From Acanthosepion pharaonis (lineage: Eukaryota > Mollusca > Cephalopoda > Sepiida > Sepiidae): 64,000 nt of DNA. Position numbers and translations under genes: made by a program. The stretch spans positions 1,536,501 through 1,600,500 of the forward strand of contig CAHIKZ030000835.1 of NCBI GenBank assembly GCA_903632075.3, given 5' to 3'. How positions within the stretch are numbered: position 1 is the stretch's first letter; every line of letters starts with the position of its first letter. Under the pieces are notes generated by a model. It was not told the origin of the DNA. It saw only the letters and a program-made list of their open reading frames with translations, and ran no database searches. This document shows, piece by piece, positions 10,354 through 20,420 of this stretch.

Positions 10354-10411
<58 letters not shown>

Positions 10412-11085
10412 TAGGAAATGGATTAAATGTGACAAATATTTAATATATTTTCTGTTTATACGTTATTATATTTATGGATACACTTATTTAAGCAAATGCT
10501 CTGTTCCTTAATTACACTGTTTTAATTACATTTACCGGCTTGAATGTTCGAGAAATTTCGAATCTGTATTCTCCGGGCAACCACCATTAAACCTGGCGTG
10601 CTATAACCGTTCAGCCACAGAGAACTTTCGGTTAACCAAAGTTCAGAAAGATTTACAAAGAATATACAATATAGATAAGAGTGTTTTCATTGGCTCAAGT
10701 GTTTTTATTCAGAAAAGAGACCAAAATTAGGTTTACAATGGGTCATTTGTTTGAGGCTAGAATTCTAAAACGAGATTTATTTGGGCATCAACGAAAAGCC
10801 AGAGATAGCATGTTGTATGGCTGAACTGTAGACTATGTGGTTTCTTGATGGTAGTTGAATTAATAAATTATCCAACAAATGAAAATATTTAATAAATAGG
10901 ACGAACCTGATAAGTATCAAAACAGTTATTAAGTAAAGGTAAAATTTCAACATGTGACTTAAATGTTTATATTTAACCCTTTCCTCAGCTATAGACGTGT
11001 TTATATGTCGATCTTAATTCTTTTTATGACCTTCTAAGCTTGCAACGAGTCCAATTGTCAACTCATACGTCTGGTAGAGCTGTTA
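9985..11085 (+). repeat. Pair of dispersed repeats around a palindrome and unique intron
   Basis: A block of about 95 bp (ACAGACGTGTTTATATGTCG ... CAACTCATACGTCTGGTA) occurs at 9990-10082 and again at about 10988-11078. Between them lie the palindrome at 10158-10363, a (TA)n array (10361-10408) and AT-rich sequence without coding signal. Its ends resemble an imperfect hairpin (CAGACGT...ACGTCTG), which suggests a MITE-like unit. Confidence 0.5.
10158..10363. repeat. Palindrome with two opposed hammerhead-like cores
   Basis: Arms of about 92 bp (10158-10253 and 10272-10363) share ACACTGTTACATTAGAACAT and TTTTGTTTCGAC blocks in inverse orientation. The right arm, plus strand, has CTGATGA (10274-10280), stem GACGTT/AATGTC with loop, and GAAAC (10302-10306). 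The left arm has the same on the minus strand but ATGATGA replaces CTGATGA. The palindrome abuts a (TA)n array. Inverse dimers of hammerhead-bearing termini are typical of Penelope-like elements; no protein-coding part is present here. Confidence 0.75.
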
Positions 11086-11237
11086 ACTAGCGCTTGGGTA
11101 CTTCAAGGTGCTTCAGTTTATTAGCTACTATATTAAAAACAAATAAAATATTCGTATGAAAATTAAACGTTTCCCCCCAAATAATTGTCGGGATAGGGGG
11201 TTAAATTAGCAAAAAGTAATCAATACAGGTTTCAAAA

Positions 11238-11372
11238 AACGAAAATGTAGAACACCAATCTTCCTGCTACCGTAGTTCCAGCCAATCATCATGAAGAATT
11301 TTACTGCCTGATGATACCTGATTGGTAGAAATTATGTAAGCAGGAAGGTTGGTGTTCTAATTATTTTCTATC
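11238..11372. repeat. Short palindrome with hammerhead-like core
   Basis: GTAGAACACCAATCTTCCTG on the left is inverted as CAGGAAGGTTGGTGTTCTA on the right. Inside, the plus strand has CTGATGA (11308-11314), stem TACC/GGTA around TGATT, then GAAAT (11328-11332). The left arm has the diverged counterpart. It precedes another TA tract at 11374. Confidence 0.65.
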
Positions 11373-11464
11373 ATATATATATATTATAAGCATTATGTCT
11401 CTTTCTGAAATCATCATCAGGGGTGCAATTGGTATGAAAGAGATGGAAAGTACTTAGGAAATAA

Positions 11465-11633
11465 TTGATTTTCAGTGTTATAATGCATTTCTTGTCTCAT
11501 TTTGATTGTAATACACGGAAAGATATCCGTGAATATGAACGGATTATGCTAAAAATAAGCAGACTTAATGCTTCTAATTTATTTAATCAGACATACCTAA
11601 AAAAGAATTTGCTGCCTAAATACACACACACAC

Positions 11634-11666
<33 letters not shown>

Positions 11667-11680
11667 ATAGATGCCTTGTA
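11465..11680 (+). mobile_element. Possible retroelement fragment ending in LLPKYT at a CA/TA microsatellite
   Basis: Open frame reading ...HFDCNTRKDIREYERIMLKI... and NLFNQTYLKKNLLPKYT, then running into (CA)n/(TA)n. The reading LLPKYT or MLPKYT, with a NxTxxxK lead-in, also occurs at about 6463-6506 (plus) and 18640-18684 (minus), always at a microsatellite edge. This suggests one repeat family with a fixed end. Family unknown; a Penelope-like element is one possibility. Confidence 0.4.
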
Positions 11681-11739
11681 TAATAAAATAAGGACAATCG
11701 AAAGTGCAACAATATAATCAGTAGGATAAACTTTTATTA

Positions 11740-12835
11740 AATACCAACCCTATGACAGAAATGAAGCACGGAGAGAAACGTTTTATATTCGGAATTTTCG
11801 GACACGCGTGTGTCAACGGTACGACGTACAAACACAGAAATAGGAATTACTCAATAATAGATGTTTTTGTAGATGGGGTATTTTCTGGTGGAAAAATATT
11901 ATTAGCCAAAAACAGATCTCTGTCTGATTCCTCGATTTGCGAAACATTTTATGAAAATAAACTTAAATTTAAAATTTTGATCGATGTAAAAGTGTTAGGC
12001 AGTTCTATTGTTACAAGTGTGTGTCGTGTGTGGGGACGTGAGACTGTAAACACTGATGAAGAGATTTATAAATATATAAATACGGGAAACCGTCAAAAGG
12101 TTTGTGGAAAAGAATGTTATAAGAAAACTATACAAATATTTTGCTATTTATTTGCAAAAAAAATCAACTTTGTTTTACGTGCTATAAACCGCCTGAACCG
12201 GAGGTATATTGAGGTTTACGAGGCGTTTAAAACAACCTTCTCTAGAGCAGCACGAATCCTGTTAAAATTAAAGCAAGATTTAGGGCAAGACTTTAGTGGA
12301 TAATTGAAGTCATTATTGTTGCTTTGGGAAAGGTTGAGGGAGATAATCGCCCCCACCTCCAAAAAGAAACACAGTAATTTACAAATAAATAACTCGTTTC
12401 AAAGAGTTTCAGTTTATGAGGAAAAGTCGATGATGTTCGAGAGTTTAATTGAGGGTGACCGACCATTAAGATCAGAATTAATAGCTAAAATCCTAGTCAT
12501 GTCAGCTGGTTCAACCCACACAGTTTTATCTGAAAAATTAGAATTGAGCCAAGTTTCTGCTCGTTGAGTACCAAAACTGTTTTACCGAGATCATTAACAA
12601 ACCGAAGCAGATCATTTAGTGGTAATGTTAACCAAGGGAGGGTCAAATAATCCATGTCTTTCTGAGACGAATTGTAACTGGGAATGTTATATGGATTTAC
12701 CAAAACGATGTCCAGTCAAAGTAATGGTTATGTCCAAAGGTCGTAAGCAAAAGTTATCTCAAAAATTAGAACTGAGCCAGGTTTTTCCACTATCTTTACG
12801 GTTTTCCGTTTTGTAGGTTTAAGGAAATACAAAGA
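11740..12835 (+). mobile_element. Dispersed repeat R1, copy 2
   Basis: The longest copy of the repeat also seen at 602-1470 and 17603-18128. Its 3' half has the mariner-type HTH reading EKSMMFESLIEGDRPLRSEL and AKILVMSAGSTHTVLSEKL (12419-12543), then MSKGRKQKLSQKLELSQ. No catalytic DDE/D domain follows. The inserted part 11740-12090 is not in the other copies. Confidence 0.6.
11752..12303 (+). CDS. Hypothetical ORF inside repeat R1
   Basis: 183 codons from ATG to TAA, the longest unbroken non-dynein, non-Penelope frame in the window. It is rich in Lys, Ile and Phe, with several Cys (positions about 20, 63, 93, 118 and 122). I recognise no domain. From about codon 110 the DNA is shared with the R1 copies at 610-830 and 17610-17830, where the frame is not kept. 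That argues for a chance frame in repeat DNA rather than a host gene. It is in a dynein intron on the same strand. Confidence 0.2.
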   Translation: MTEMKHGEKRFIFGIFGHACVNGTTYKHRNRNYSIIDVFVDGVFSGGKILLAKNRSLSDSSICETFYENKLKFKILIDVKVLGSSIVTSVCRVWGRETVNTDEEIYKYINTGNRQKVCGKECYKKTIQIFCYLFAKKINFVLRAINRLNRRYIEVYEAFKTTFSRAARILLKLKQDLGQDFSG

Positions 12836-12948
12836 TTTTCCATAATTTTCATTGACCCAAGTGATTTCGGCCATTCTATAGACATTTGGCTTTTTTGTCG
12901 CTGGTGTTGTTAGTTTTAGTTTTTCCTCTTATTTTGACTGTTGCGTTG

Positions 12949-13002
<54 letters not shown>

Positions 13003-13320
13003 AAGTATATAATTGGTATATACGGAATGAATTCCAATAACCAACAATTACTATTTCATAAAAGAGTGCTCAATACAACGTAGAGCAGATATAATTATTT
13101 TTAAAAAAAAATAACATAAATATGTTATAAAATCACCACAAAAATAGCCATTTTGTTTCAACACCCCTGGTGTCTTAACAAGTGATGATGTTGAATGTAA
13201 AATAAATGGTTTTAAAAGTTTCAAATTAATTATGAAATAAATAAATAAAAAAAAAGAATGTATAAACATAAAAATGTCTTTATCTATCTATCTATCTCTC
13301 TATATATATATATATATATA
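12836..13320. other. Intron with microsatellites, no gene seen
   Basis: Holds a (TA)n array at about 12951-12999, A-rich and T-rich sequence, and a short TCTA/TA tract (13281-13320) that abuts the left end of the Penelope-like cluster. No coding similarity. Confidence 0.5.
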
Positions 13321-14400
13321 TTAAGGCATTAAAAACTAGAAATGTAGTATTTTAGGCCATGATAAGTTTAAAATAAAAAACACACCAGTCGACCGGTTTC
13401 GTCCCCTCTCGTCAGAACTGTTAACGGGGAATTTAGATTATGAGGAAAAAAAAAAAGTCTGTCATGGGTGACATGAATGAATGGACAGGAAGAAAAAAAA
13501 AAAATATATATATTAAAATTATACCAACCAAGCTGCTAGAATCGCAGAACAGCAAGTCCAAGCAAACAATCTCTCTGTTTGCAAAGAGCAGGCTGCCTAG
13601 ACCTGATGTAAAGCGACTCCAGCACTTTAAGATGGAAACGTGAGTGCGAAGTGGCCAAGACGGAAAACCAGTTCACACTGAAATCCATTGCACAAGTTGG
13701 ATTCTTTATAAAATGATTCGCAATGGAAGACCCATACGTGTTACGAATGGTATCGCCCAAAGAAAATTTTTTGTTTAGTATTATCGCAGGTACGTATTGT
13801 TTAATTCTCACGTCCAACCGCTGTGTCGTTCTACCTATGTAGTCGCACCCACAACTACATTTGAAATAGTAAATAACAGAGTTAATATGGTGGGAGGGTA
13901 GAACATCTTTACACATAGATGAAAGTATGGACTTAGTTTGAAAGACAACACGAACGTTCGCTGCAAAATAACACTCACGTGAACTACATGAAATACGCTT
14001 AGCGAAGGATTCACTAATCTTACCCAACCACGGTAAACGAAGATAGACCGGACATTTACCTACTGAAGCAGGTTTGATTTTTGTTGAACCTGCCGGTCTC
14101 ATCTCGAATAACCGATTGAACAATGTTCAACGGATAGCCATTGTTCACAAAGATCTCAGTTAAACAACTGATTTCATGTTTCAAGGTGTCATCCGAACAG
14201 ATCATTAACGCCCTATGTGTCAGGGTCCTAATCAAATTAATCTTTTGTTGTTTAGGACAAAAGGAGTCCCAACGGGTATATAGTCCTGTAAAAGTAGACT
14301 TCCTGTACACAGAGGTAATAAACAAGGAAGGAGTTCTTTGAACAAGAACATCTAAAAAGGGCAATGAACCATTGACCTCCTTATCTACTGTAAATTTATG
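13321..14400 (-). mobile_element. Inverted partial copy of Penelope-like element (3' end)
   Basis: Reverse complement of 16133-17222: terminal repeat (13321-13437), then the 3' part of the ORF including the thumb-side and GIY-YIG region (about 13536-14364). It is near-identical to the forward copy, with a few differences, such as a frameshift near the DETxRFNK region. The break is sharp at about 14400, where it joins the forward copy's terminal repeat. A partial inverted copy abutting a longer direct copy is the classic Penelope-family arrangement. Confidence 0.9.
13384..13422 (-). ncRNA. Hammerhead-like motif in inverted terminal repeat
   Basis: Minus-strand copy of the motif described at 14440-14478: CAGTT, CTGACGA, GAAA, CCGGTC, GACTG. 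Same weak stem II. Confidence 0.55.
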
Positions 14401-14439
14401 ACAGACTTTTTCTTTTCCTCATAATCTAAATTCCCCGTT

Positions 14440-14478
14440 AACAGTTCTGACGAGAGGGGACGAAACCGGTCGACTGGT
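14440..14478 (+). ncRNA. Hammerhead-like motif, 5' terminal repeat
   Basis: CAGTT (14442-14446) can pair with GACTG (14472-14476) as stem I. Between them are CTGACGA (14447-14453), GAAA (14462-14465) and a CCGGTC segment giving a minimal stem III and a GTC triplet. Stem II is reduced to a single G-C pair (GAGGGGAC). The order and spacing fit the minimal hammerheads reported for Penelope-like terminal repeats. Activity of this version is uncertain. Confidence 0.6.
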
Positions 14479-14600
14479 GTGTTTTATTTTAAAAATACAA
14501 TACTACATTTCTAGTTTTTAATGCCTTAATACGCTTTTGTACCGTTTCAAACCTATTTAAATATTTTAAGAAAAGGTACTCCCCTGAGTCAATTAGAAAA

Positions 14601-16999
14601 TTGAATAAATTGTTACAGATTAGGTCTAAAATTGAAACATTGAGGGTTAAGACTAATTTTTTACATTCTTGTCTTCAGCACCAGGTTTGCCCGTCATTTA
14701 TTTCCTTTCGGATTAGGAGGGCTAAGTTGGTGTCTGGTTGGAGTATAGAGAGAGCCTTTATTAAGGATTTTCTCTTACAATTTTCTAACCAGGATTTGGG
14801 CCTACAAAGAAGATATCATCTGTTATGGCGTGAGGCAGGTAATCATTTATCCTATTTTGATATAATCCGCTTTGCCCGTTACGTTGGTTTGATATCTGCA
14901 CGTTGTCGTTCTAAGATGGCTAGCAGTTTTCAGAATAAGTTAAAACAACTTATCTCCAAGAGATTTGGCTGTATGGTTGAACCAAATGCTACAAAAAATG
15001 TAGTGAATTTGTCTTCTTATTCTCCCTCAGAGATTGAGCTTGCTATCTTGGCCCACGGCCTAGATTTTAGCATTCCTTTCACTTCTATTAGTAGGGAGAA
15101 TATTTTTTCTGAATTTGAAGTATTGTATGCTCAACTCTCGAAACTTCAACCGGTGTCTGAGAATAAATCCAGTGACTTTCGAGCTAAATTGAATGATTTG
15201 GCTCATTCTTATGCTAGTTCTCCTATTTCTTTCTCTGAATCGAAATGGAGAAGTGAACACCATAAGGTTATTAGATCCCTTAAGAATAACCATTCTTTGG
15301 TTATTACTAAACCGGATAAGGGATCTGGTGTTGTCCTCATGGACCGCCATGACTACATTAACAAAATGTTAAGTATATTGAATGACCCTTCCAAGTTTCA
15401 ACGTCTTGTTTCCATTGACACTCATGATTCTACATTGACTTCTGAAATTCGATTTCAGAAACGTCCTGTCAAATGGGTAAAAAGTGGTGTTCTTTCTTCT
15501 AAAATGGCGGAGGAATTGAGACCGTCTGGTTCTATTCGTCCCCGTCTATATGGATTACCTAAGATTCATAAGGAGGGTGTCCCGTTGAGACCCATATTAT
15601 CGATGATTGGGTCTTCACAGCATAATATCGCAAAGTGGCTTGCTATAATGTTGCAACCAGTATTGCAACATTACAGTTCCTTTTGTATTAAAGATTCATT
15701 TTCTTTTTCCAAATTCATTCGGAATTGTGATGCCACTAATGGATTTATGTGTTCCTTTGACATCTGTAGCCTCTTCACTTGTGTTCCTTTATCGGAGACG
15801 ATTGATATTTGCAGCGATATGTTATATCGTAGCGATTTGACTCCTCCGAATATACCTGAAGAAGTGTTCGTTGAACTCATGAAATTTGCCACTATGTTTG
15901 TCGATTTTAGTTTCGACAATATCATGTATCGTCAGATTGATGGGGTAGCGATGGGTTCCCTTTGGGTCCTGTGTTGGCAAATATTTTTGTGGTTTTTTTT
16001 ATGAAGAAAGCCTTTTAAGTTCTGCCAGACCCAAGGTATACTTTCGGTATGTTGATGACACTTTCTGTGTGTTCCGCCATGAATCGGAAGTGGATCAATT
16101 TTTTTCCCTACACAATGGTGTTCATCCTGCCCTTAAATTTACAGTAGATAAGGAGGTCAATGGTTCATTGCCCTTTTTAGATGTTCTTGTTCAAAGAACT
16201 CCTTCCTTGTTTATTACCTCTGTGTACAGGAAGTCTACTTTTACAGGACTATATACCCGTTGGGACTCCTTTTTGTCCTAAACAACAAAAGATTAATTTG
16301 ATTAGGACCCTGACACATAGGGCGTTAATGATCTGTTCGGATGACACCTTGAAACATGAAATCAGTTGTTTAACTGAGATCTTTGTGAACAATGGCTATC
16401 CGTTGAACATTGTTCAATCGGTTATTCGAGATGAGACCGCCAGGTTCAACAAAATCAAACCTGCTTCAGTAGGTAAATGTCCGGTCTATCTTCGTTTACC
16501 GTGGTTGGGTAAGATTAGTGAATCCTTCGCTAAGCGTATTTCATGTAGTTCACGTGAGTGTTATTTTGCAGCGAACGTTCGTGTTGTCTTTCAAACTAAG
16601 TCCATACTTTCATCTATGTGTAAAGATGTTCTACCCTCCCACCATATTAACTCTGTTATTTACTATTTCAAATGTAGTTGTGGGTGCGACTACATAGGTA
16701 GAACGACACAGCGGTTGGACGTGAGAATTAAACAACACGTACCTGCGATAATACTAAACAAAAAATTTTCTTTGGGCGATACCATTCGTAACACGTATGG
16801 GTCTTCCATTGCGGATCATTTTATAAAGAATCCAACTTGTGCGATGGATTTCAGTGTGAACTGGTTTTCCGTCTTGGCCAGTTCGCACTCACGTTTCCAT
16901 CTTAAAGTGCTGGAGTCGCTTTACATCAGGTCTAGGCAGCCTGCTCTTTGCAAACAGAGAGATTGTTTGCTTGGACTTGCTGTTTTGCGATTCTAGCAG
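14601..16999 (+). pseudogene. Penelope-like reverse transcriptase with GIY-YIG endonuclease, frameshifted
   Basis: One long frame runs 14601-16004 and the rest continues in other frames to TAG at 16997. In order: an N-terminal helical part; KPDKGSGVVLMDR (about residue 235); RLYGLPKIHKEGVPLRPI; RT motif A in SFDICSLFTCVPL; motif B start GVAMGS; then a frameshift near 15960. After it come RT motif C, YVDDTF (about 16048), thumb, and near 16660 YYFKCSCGCDYIGRTTQRLD with R and HVP following. That last part is the GIY-YIG nuclease with a Cys-rich insert, ending in a conserved ESLYIRSRQP. At least three single-base or homopolymer shifts (about 15960, 15995, 16280) break the ORF, so this copy is not autonomous. 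Penelope RTs are related to telomerase RTs. Confidence 0.93.
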
Positions 17000-17116
17000 C
17001 TTGGTTGGTATAATTTTAATATATATATATATATTTTTTTTCCTTCCCTGTCCATTCATTCATGTCACCCATGACAGACTTTTTTTTTCTTTTCCTCATA
17101 ATCTAAATTCCCCGTT

Positions 17117-17155
17117 AACAGTTCTGACGAGAGGGGACGAAACCGGTTGACTGGT
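17117..17155 (+). ncRNA. Hammerhead-like motif, 3' terminal repeat
   Basis: Same layout as 14440-14478, with CTGACGA at 17124-17130 and GAAA at 17139-17142. It has GGTT in place of GGTC before GACTG, which still leaves an allowed H at the cleavage position. Confidence 0.55.
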
Positions 17156-17225
17156 GTGTTTTATTTTAAACTTATCATGGCCTACAATACTACATTTCTA
17201 GTTTTTAATGCCTTAATACGCTTTT

Positions 17226-17251
17226 TTTTGTACCGTTTCAAACCTATTTAA

Positions 17252-17304
<53 letters not shown>

Positions 17305-17569
17305 AATGCGAAAGAACAGTAAGATATATAATCCGGTGTAATATTTTTATTTTGACAAAACATTGCTAAATGCAAATCTACAAAGCATATATATTATAAA
17401 TTTACTTATTTAAAAATATGGTTCCATAGCTTGAAAACCAAACAGAACTAGGGACTTTAATTTAATTTAATACTAAAATTGAATTTGAAGTTTTTAGCTT
17501 CTGTTTTTGAAACATAGTATGTCCTGTGTAGCGATGGAACCATATTTTTAAATAAGCACACACACACAC

Positions 17570-17602
<33 letters not shown>
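17226..17602. repeat. (TA)n arrays and AT-rich spacer with inverted TTATTTAAAAATATGG
   Basis: TA arrays lie at 17251-17298 and 17583-17605, with a (CA)n tract at 17556-17583. A 23-bp segment around TTTAAAAATATGGTTCCAT (17407) reappears inverted near 17530 (ATGGAACCATATTTTTAAAT), making a hairpin of about 140 bp. The GAAAGAACAGTAAGATATATAATCCGGTG line near 17310 recurs at 60440-60470, so it is a dispersed repeat. Confidence 0.6.
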
Positions 17603-17605
<3 letters not shown>

Positions 17606-18128
17606 GAGAGAGACCTTCAAAAGTTTTGTGGAAAAGAATGTTATAAAAAGACTATACAAATACATTGTCATTTGTTTGCAGCAGAATAAACTTGGTCTCA
17701 CGTGTTATAAACCCTCGGAACCGGAAGTATTTCGAGGCTGTAATAAATTGGAGTTTACTACACTTTAAAACCGACCATCTTTCGAGTAACGCGAATCCTG
17801 TTAAAAGAACTGACACCAAACTCAAAGCAAAGCTTTATTGGATGATTGAGGTCATTCCTGTTATTTTTGGAAAAGTTTAGGGAGATAATTCCCCGAAAAA
17901 AATCAGTAATTTACAAATGGATAACTCGTTTCAAAGAAAGACAAGGCTGAATCGAATGTGACGAACGGATCTGTAAACAATGAATATCAGTTTATGAGGA
18001 AAAATCGATGCTGTTCGAGATTTAATTGAGGGTGACCGACCATTAGGAACAGAAATAATAGCTAAAATCCTAGTCATGTCAGCTGGTTCAACCCACACAA
18101 TATTATCTAAAAAATTTCACAAAATAAT
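17603..18128 (+). mobile_element. Dispersed repeat R1, copy 3
   Basis: Begins GAGAGACCTTC at a TA array, as copy 1 does. It keeps GTGGAAAAGAATGTTATAAA, GGAACCGGAAGTATTTCGA and the HTH-like DRPLGTEIIAKILVMSAGST reading (18035-18095). It ends where it meets the antisense LINE fragment. Non-functional. Confidence 0.6.
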
Positions 18129-18545
18129 TGGCGAGGAAGGGATTGATAAACCTTATCTTTCCGTTCTTTCTCCTAAACCCTGTTCCGCCATCCATTTACT
18201 CAAGCTCGCTATGTAGGTAATATCTTCCTCTGTCCTTCTTGCTTTCAGTCTGTCCTGTGAGCATCAGATTTTCCAAACCCTCTTTCCTCATGTGCCTTAG
18301 AAATTTCAACTGTCTCTTCCTGATGTTGGGTATACGTTTCATTTTGTTTCCATTCTTCGTCGGTCCATGGTAACCCCAGAATTATTCTGCAGTACCACAA
18401 TTTTTATTGCTTCAAGTCTCTCCTTCATCTTTGAGGCATTGTCCAGCATTCATTGCCATACAGGATAAAGATATCATGTATCGGTTTAGGAATTTTTCTT
18501 GTGTTTCTAACGAAATTTTTCTATTTCTTAATACTCTGCTTATTC
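18120..18545 (-). mobile_element. LINE remnant, antisense (family L1x)
   Basis: Minus strand reads RVLRNRKISLETQEKFLNRY near 18540, then a disrupted YGNECWT-like, LKQ and FGKSDAHRTD-like stretch, and LSKWMAEQGLG near 18195. This is the same order as in the plus-strand L1x copy at 24790-25880. Several frameshifts. Confidence 0.65.
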
Positions 18546-18549
18546 TAAG

Positions 18550-18575
18550 TGTTTTTGATTGACAGACACACACAC

Positions 18576-18626
<51 letters not shown>

Positions 18627-18840
18627 GTGTGTATTTAGGCAGCATCTTTTCATTCATACACGTTTCATTAAATAATATAGACAAGTGTTGTCTATTTATT
18701 TTATGTAAATTCTTTTCATAACGTCTGATAAGTTTAATAACATTATCATTGAACGAAGAAAGAAATTCACAATATTGATCGATATTTTTAATACAATCTA
18801 AGCTTTCGTCTTACATAAGCCATTATCAAAGATGACAATT
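18550..18840 (-). mobile_element. LLPKYT-type repeat fragment with microsatellite and hammerhead-like edge
   Basis: A (CA)n(TA)n array (18563-18624) is followed on the minus strand by NETCMNEKMLPKYT (18640-18680). Further along (18660-18800) are TAGACAAGTGTTGTCTA and ATTGATCGATATT blocks, shared with 37300-37400. At 18801-18835 the complement reads CTTTGATAATGG..AAGACGAAAGCTT, the same motif as at 6303 and 58769. It looks like one repeat family seen in three or four states. Confidence 0.45.
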
Positions 18841-20020
18841 ACAACATATTAAGCAATATACGGCAAGACAGTGATGTCAGTCTATGTAAACAATCACAGA
18901 CTAACATCAGTTGGGGGTCCTACTAACATTATTTATCTTTATTGGTTTGTTTTGATATTTCAGTTTGTTTTTGGGTTCATCACCTCCCCTCTCATTGTGA
19001 ATCATCAGATCTTTATGCATAAATTTTTTATAATTATCAAATTTTCATGTTACGGAGTGCGTTTTTTAGCTTCCCTGAGAGTATGTGGTATTAAGGATTG
19101 ATTTGTGACGGATGAGTTCTTATGGTAAATGTGCGAATTGTTATGAGTGAATGGGTCGTGAATCGGATTAGCTAGGTATAAGCTCGTGAGTGAAGACCAG
19201 CCTCAACCCATTCCCCCTTTTCGGCCTTGTGTCAAAATTGTGTATTTTTATATAAATAAATCTCGACAACAGTTTCATCGGATGAATATTGAATACAGTA
19301 AAAAAAAATTGGACAGCATGTGTATTTAAAGTAGTTTCCCGTTCCGGTTATTATTTTTAGTTAAGACTTGTGTATGTTTAGATTTCATTATCTTTCCCTA
19401 AAGATAAAGAATTTATGTTTGTATTCGTACAATCATGCCAAAAAAAAAGTGATGTTTTGTTGAAATCGGTTGAAAAATGTAGGTAGCCTTTCTGTAATCT
19501 TTTAGTTTTACAATTTATGATTTTTACTTATTGAATACAGTAAAAAAAATTGCATATTTTGCTTGTGGTGATTCATAATTAGAATTCTGATTTGAATATA
19601 TTTTCCACTCGTTGTTTCTAATACAAAAAATATTAACTTTATTTGGGTTTATTAATTATGATCTAACAAATCTTATTCATTTAGTAGCCTTTCTGTAATA
19701 ATAATCTTTTAAAATTTATGATTTTTTATGATCAGCGTTACTAAGAAACAAAAATGCTGCTAAAGATTATTTTTTGACGTCATTCACAAGAAAACCCGAA
19801 CGAATCTATGGAACAACCTAATAATATAAACGAGATAAAGTTTCTTAAAAGAAAACTTTATCCGTCATCTGAGAAAATAAAAACCCAAATAGAGCTATAT
19901 AGTCGATCAATTCCTGTTTTATTTGCACTATTACTCACTCAATACAAGGCCCGAGAGCCACTCAGAATAGAGGGTTACTGAATCAGATTGTTGTAAGGAC
20001 GTAAAGAGTGGAACTAAGAA
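18841..20020. other. Intron, no gene recognised
   Basis: AT-rich with short poly-A/T runs. GTTGAAATCGGTTGAAAAATGTAGG (split here as GTTGAAATCGG and TTGAAAAATGTAGG) near 19458 matches the repeat tails at 42735 and 43020. CCTTTTCGGCCTTGTGTCA near 19216 matches the SINE-like blocks at 28790 and 28930. ATTGAATACAGTAAAAAAAATTG occurs twice (19288, 19533). Otherwise nothing supportable. Confidence 0.4.
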
Positions 20021-20023
20021 GTA

Positions 20024-20420
20024 CGTATTATGGGGAGATATAGGTCACGTGTTATATAGGAATAAAGTGTCGCTGCCGACATTTGAGTTTGAACATCGAT
20101 CGCCAGTGAGCAAACACAGGCGATCCCATTATTGAATTAAGTGAATCACGTGATCACAGAGAAACGCATATATAAGAAGTCGCGTGACGTCTAGATCGTC
20201 ATTTCTATTCTATTCTCTATTACTATACGGACCGCTATTCTCTATTTTATTCGCTAAACTATTTCTCTATTCAGATCACTATACGGGTTACTATTTGAGC
20301 AAGTATTATCAAGCACTTAGTTTTCGAAGGCGTCTGACACCAGTATTGTTTAACAGTGTACCATAAAGTCTCTACTAAAACGAGCATTACGAAAGTGACA
20401 ATGACTATTCGTTGGCATCA
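20024..20420 (+). mobile_element. Possible solo LTR or promoter-bearing repeat
   Basis: CACGTGATCACAGAGAAACG is followed by CATATATAAGAAG (TATA-like, about 20167), a pyrimidine-rich TTCTATTCTATTCTC tract and CGTCTGACACCAGTATTG. The region 20190-20410 is matched in inverse orientation by about 24460-24780 (CTGATGTCAGACGCTTTCG; AATAATGTAGAGAATAGCG), which shows it is a dispersed repeat. Nature uncertain: LTR or DNA element. Confidence 0.4.

Larger units (their letters stand above)
14401..17225 (+). mobile_element. Penelope-like retroelement, forward copy with terminal repeats
   Basis: Direct terminal repeats (about 14401-14540 and 17075-17225) share CATAATCTAAATTCCCCG, the hammerhead-like core and AGTTTTTAATGCCTTAATAC. 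They flank a single reverse-transcriptase / GIY-YIG ORF (14601-16999). Together with the inverted 3' copy (13321-14400) this forms a head-to-head composite of 3.9 kb. Penelope-like elements are known to have such terminal repeats, tandem or inverted partial copies, and hammerhead motifs. The right end abuts TATATA sequence at 17250. Confidence 0.92.
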
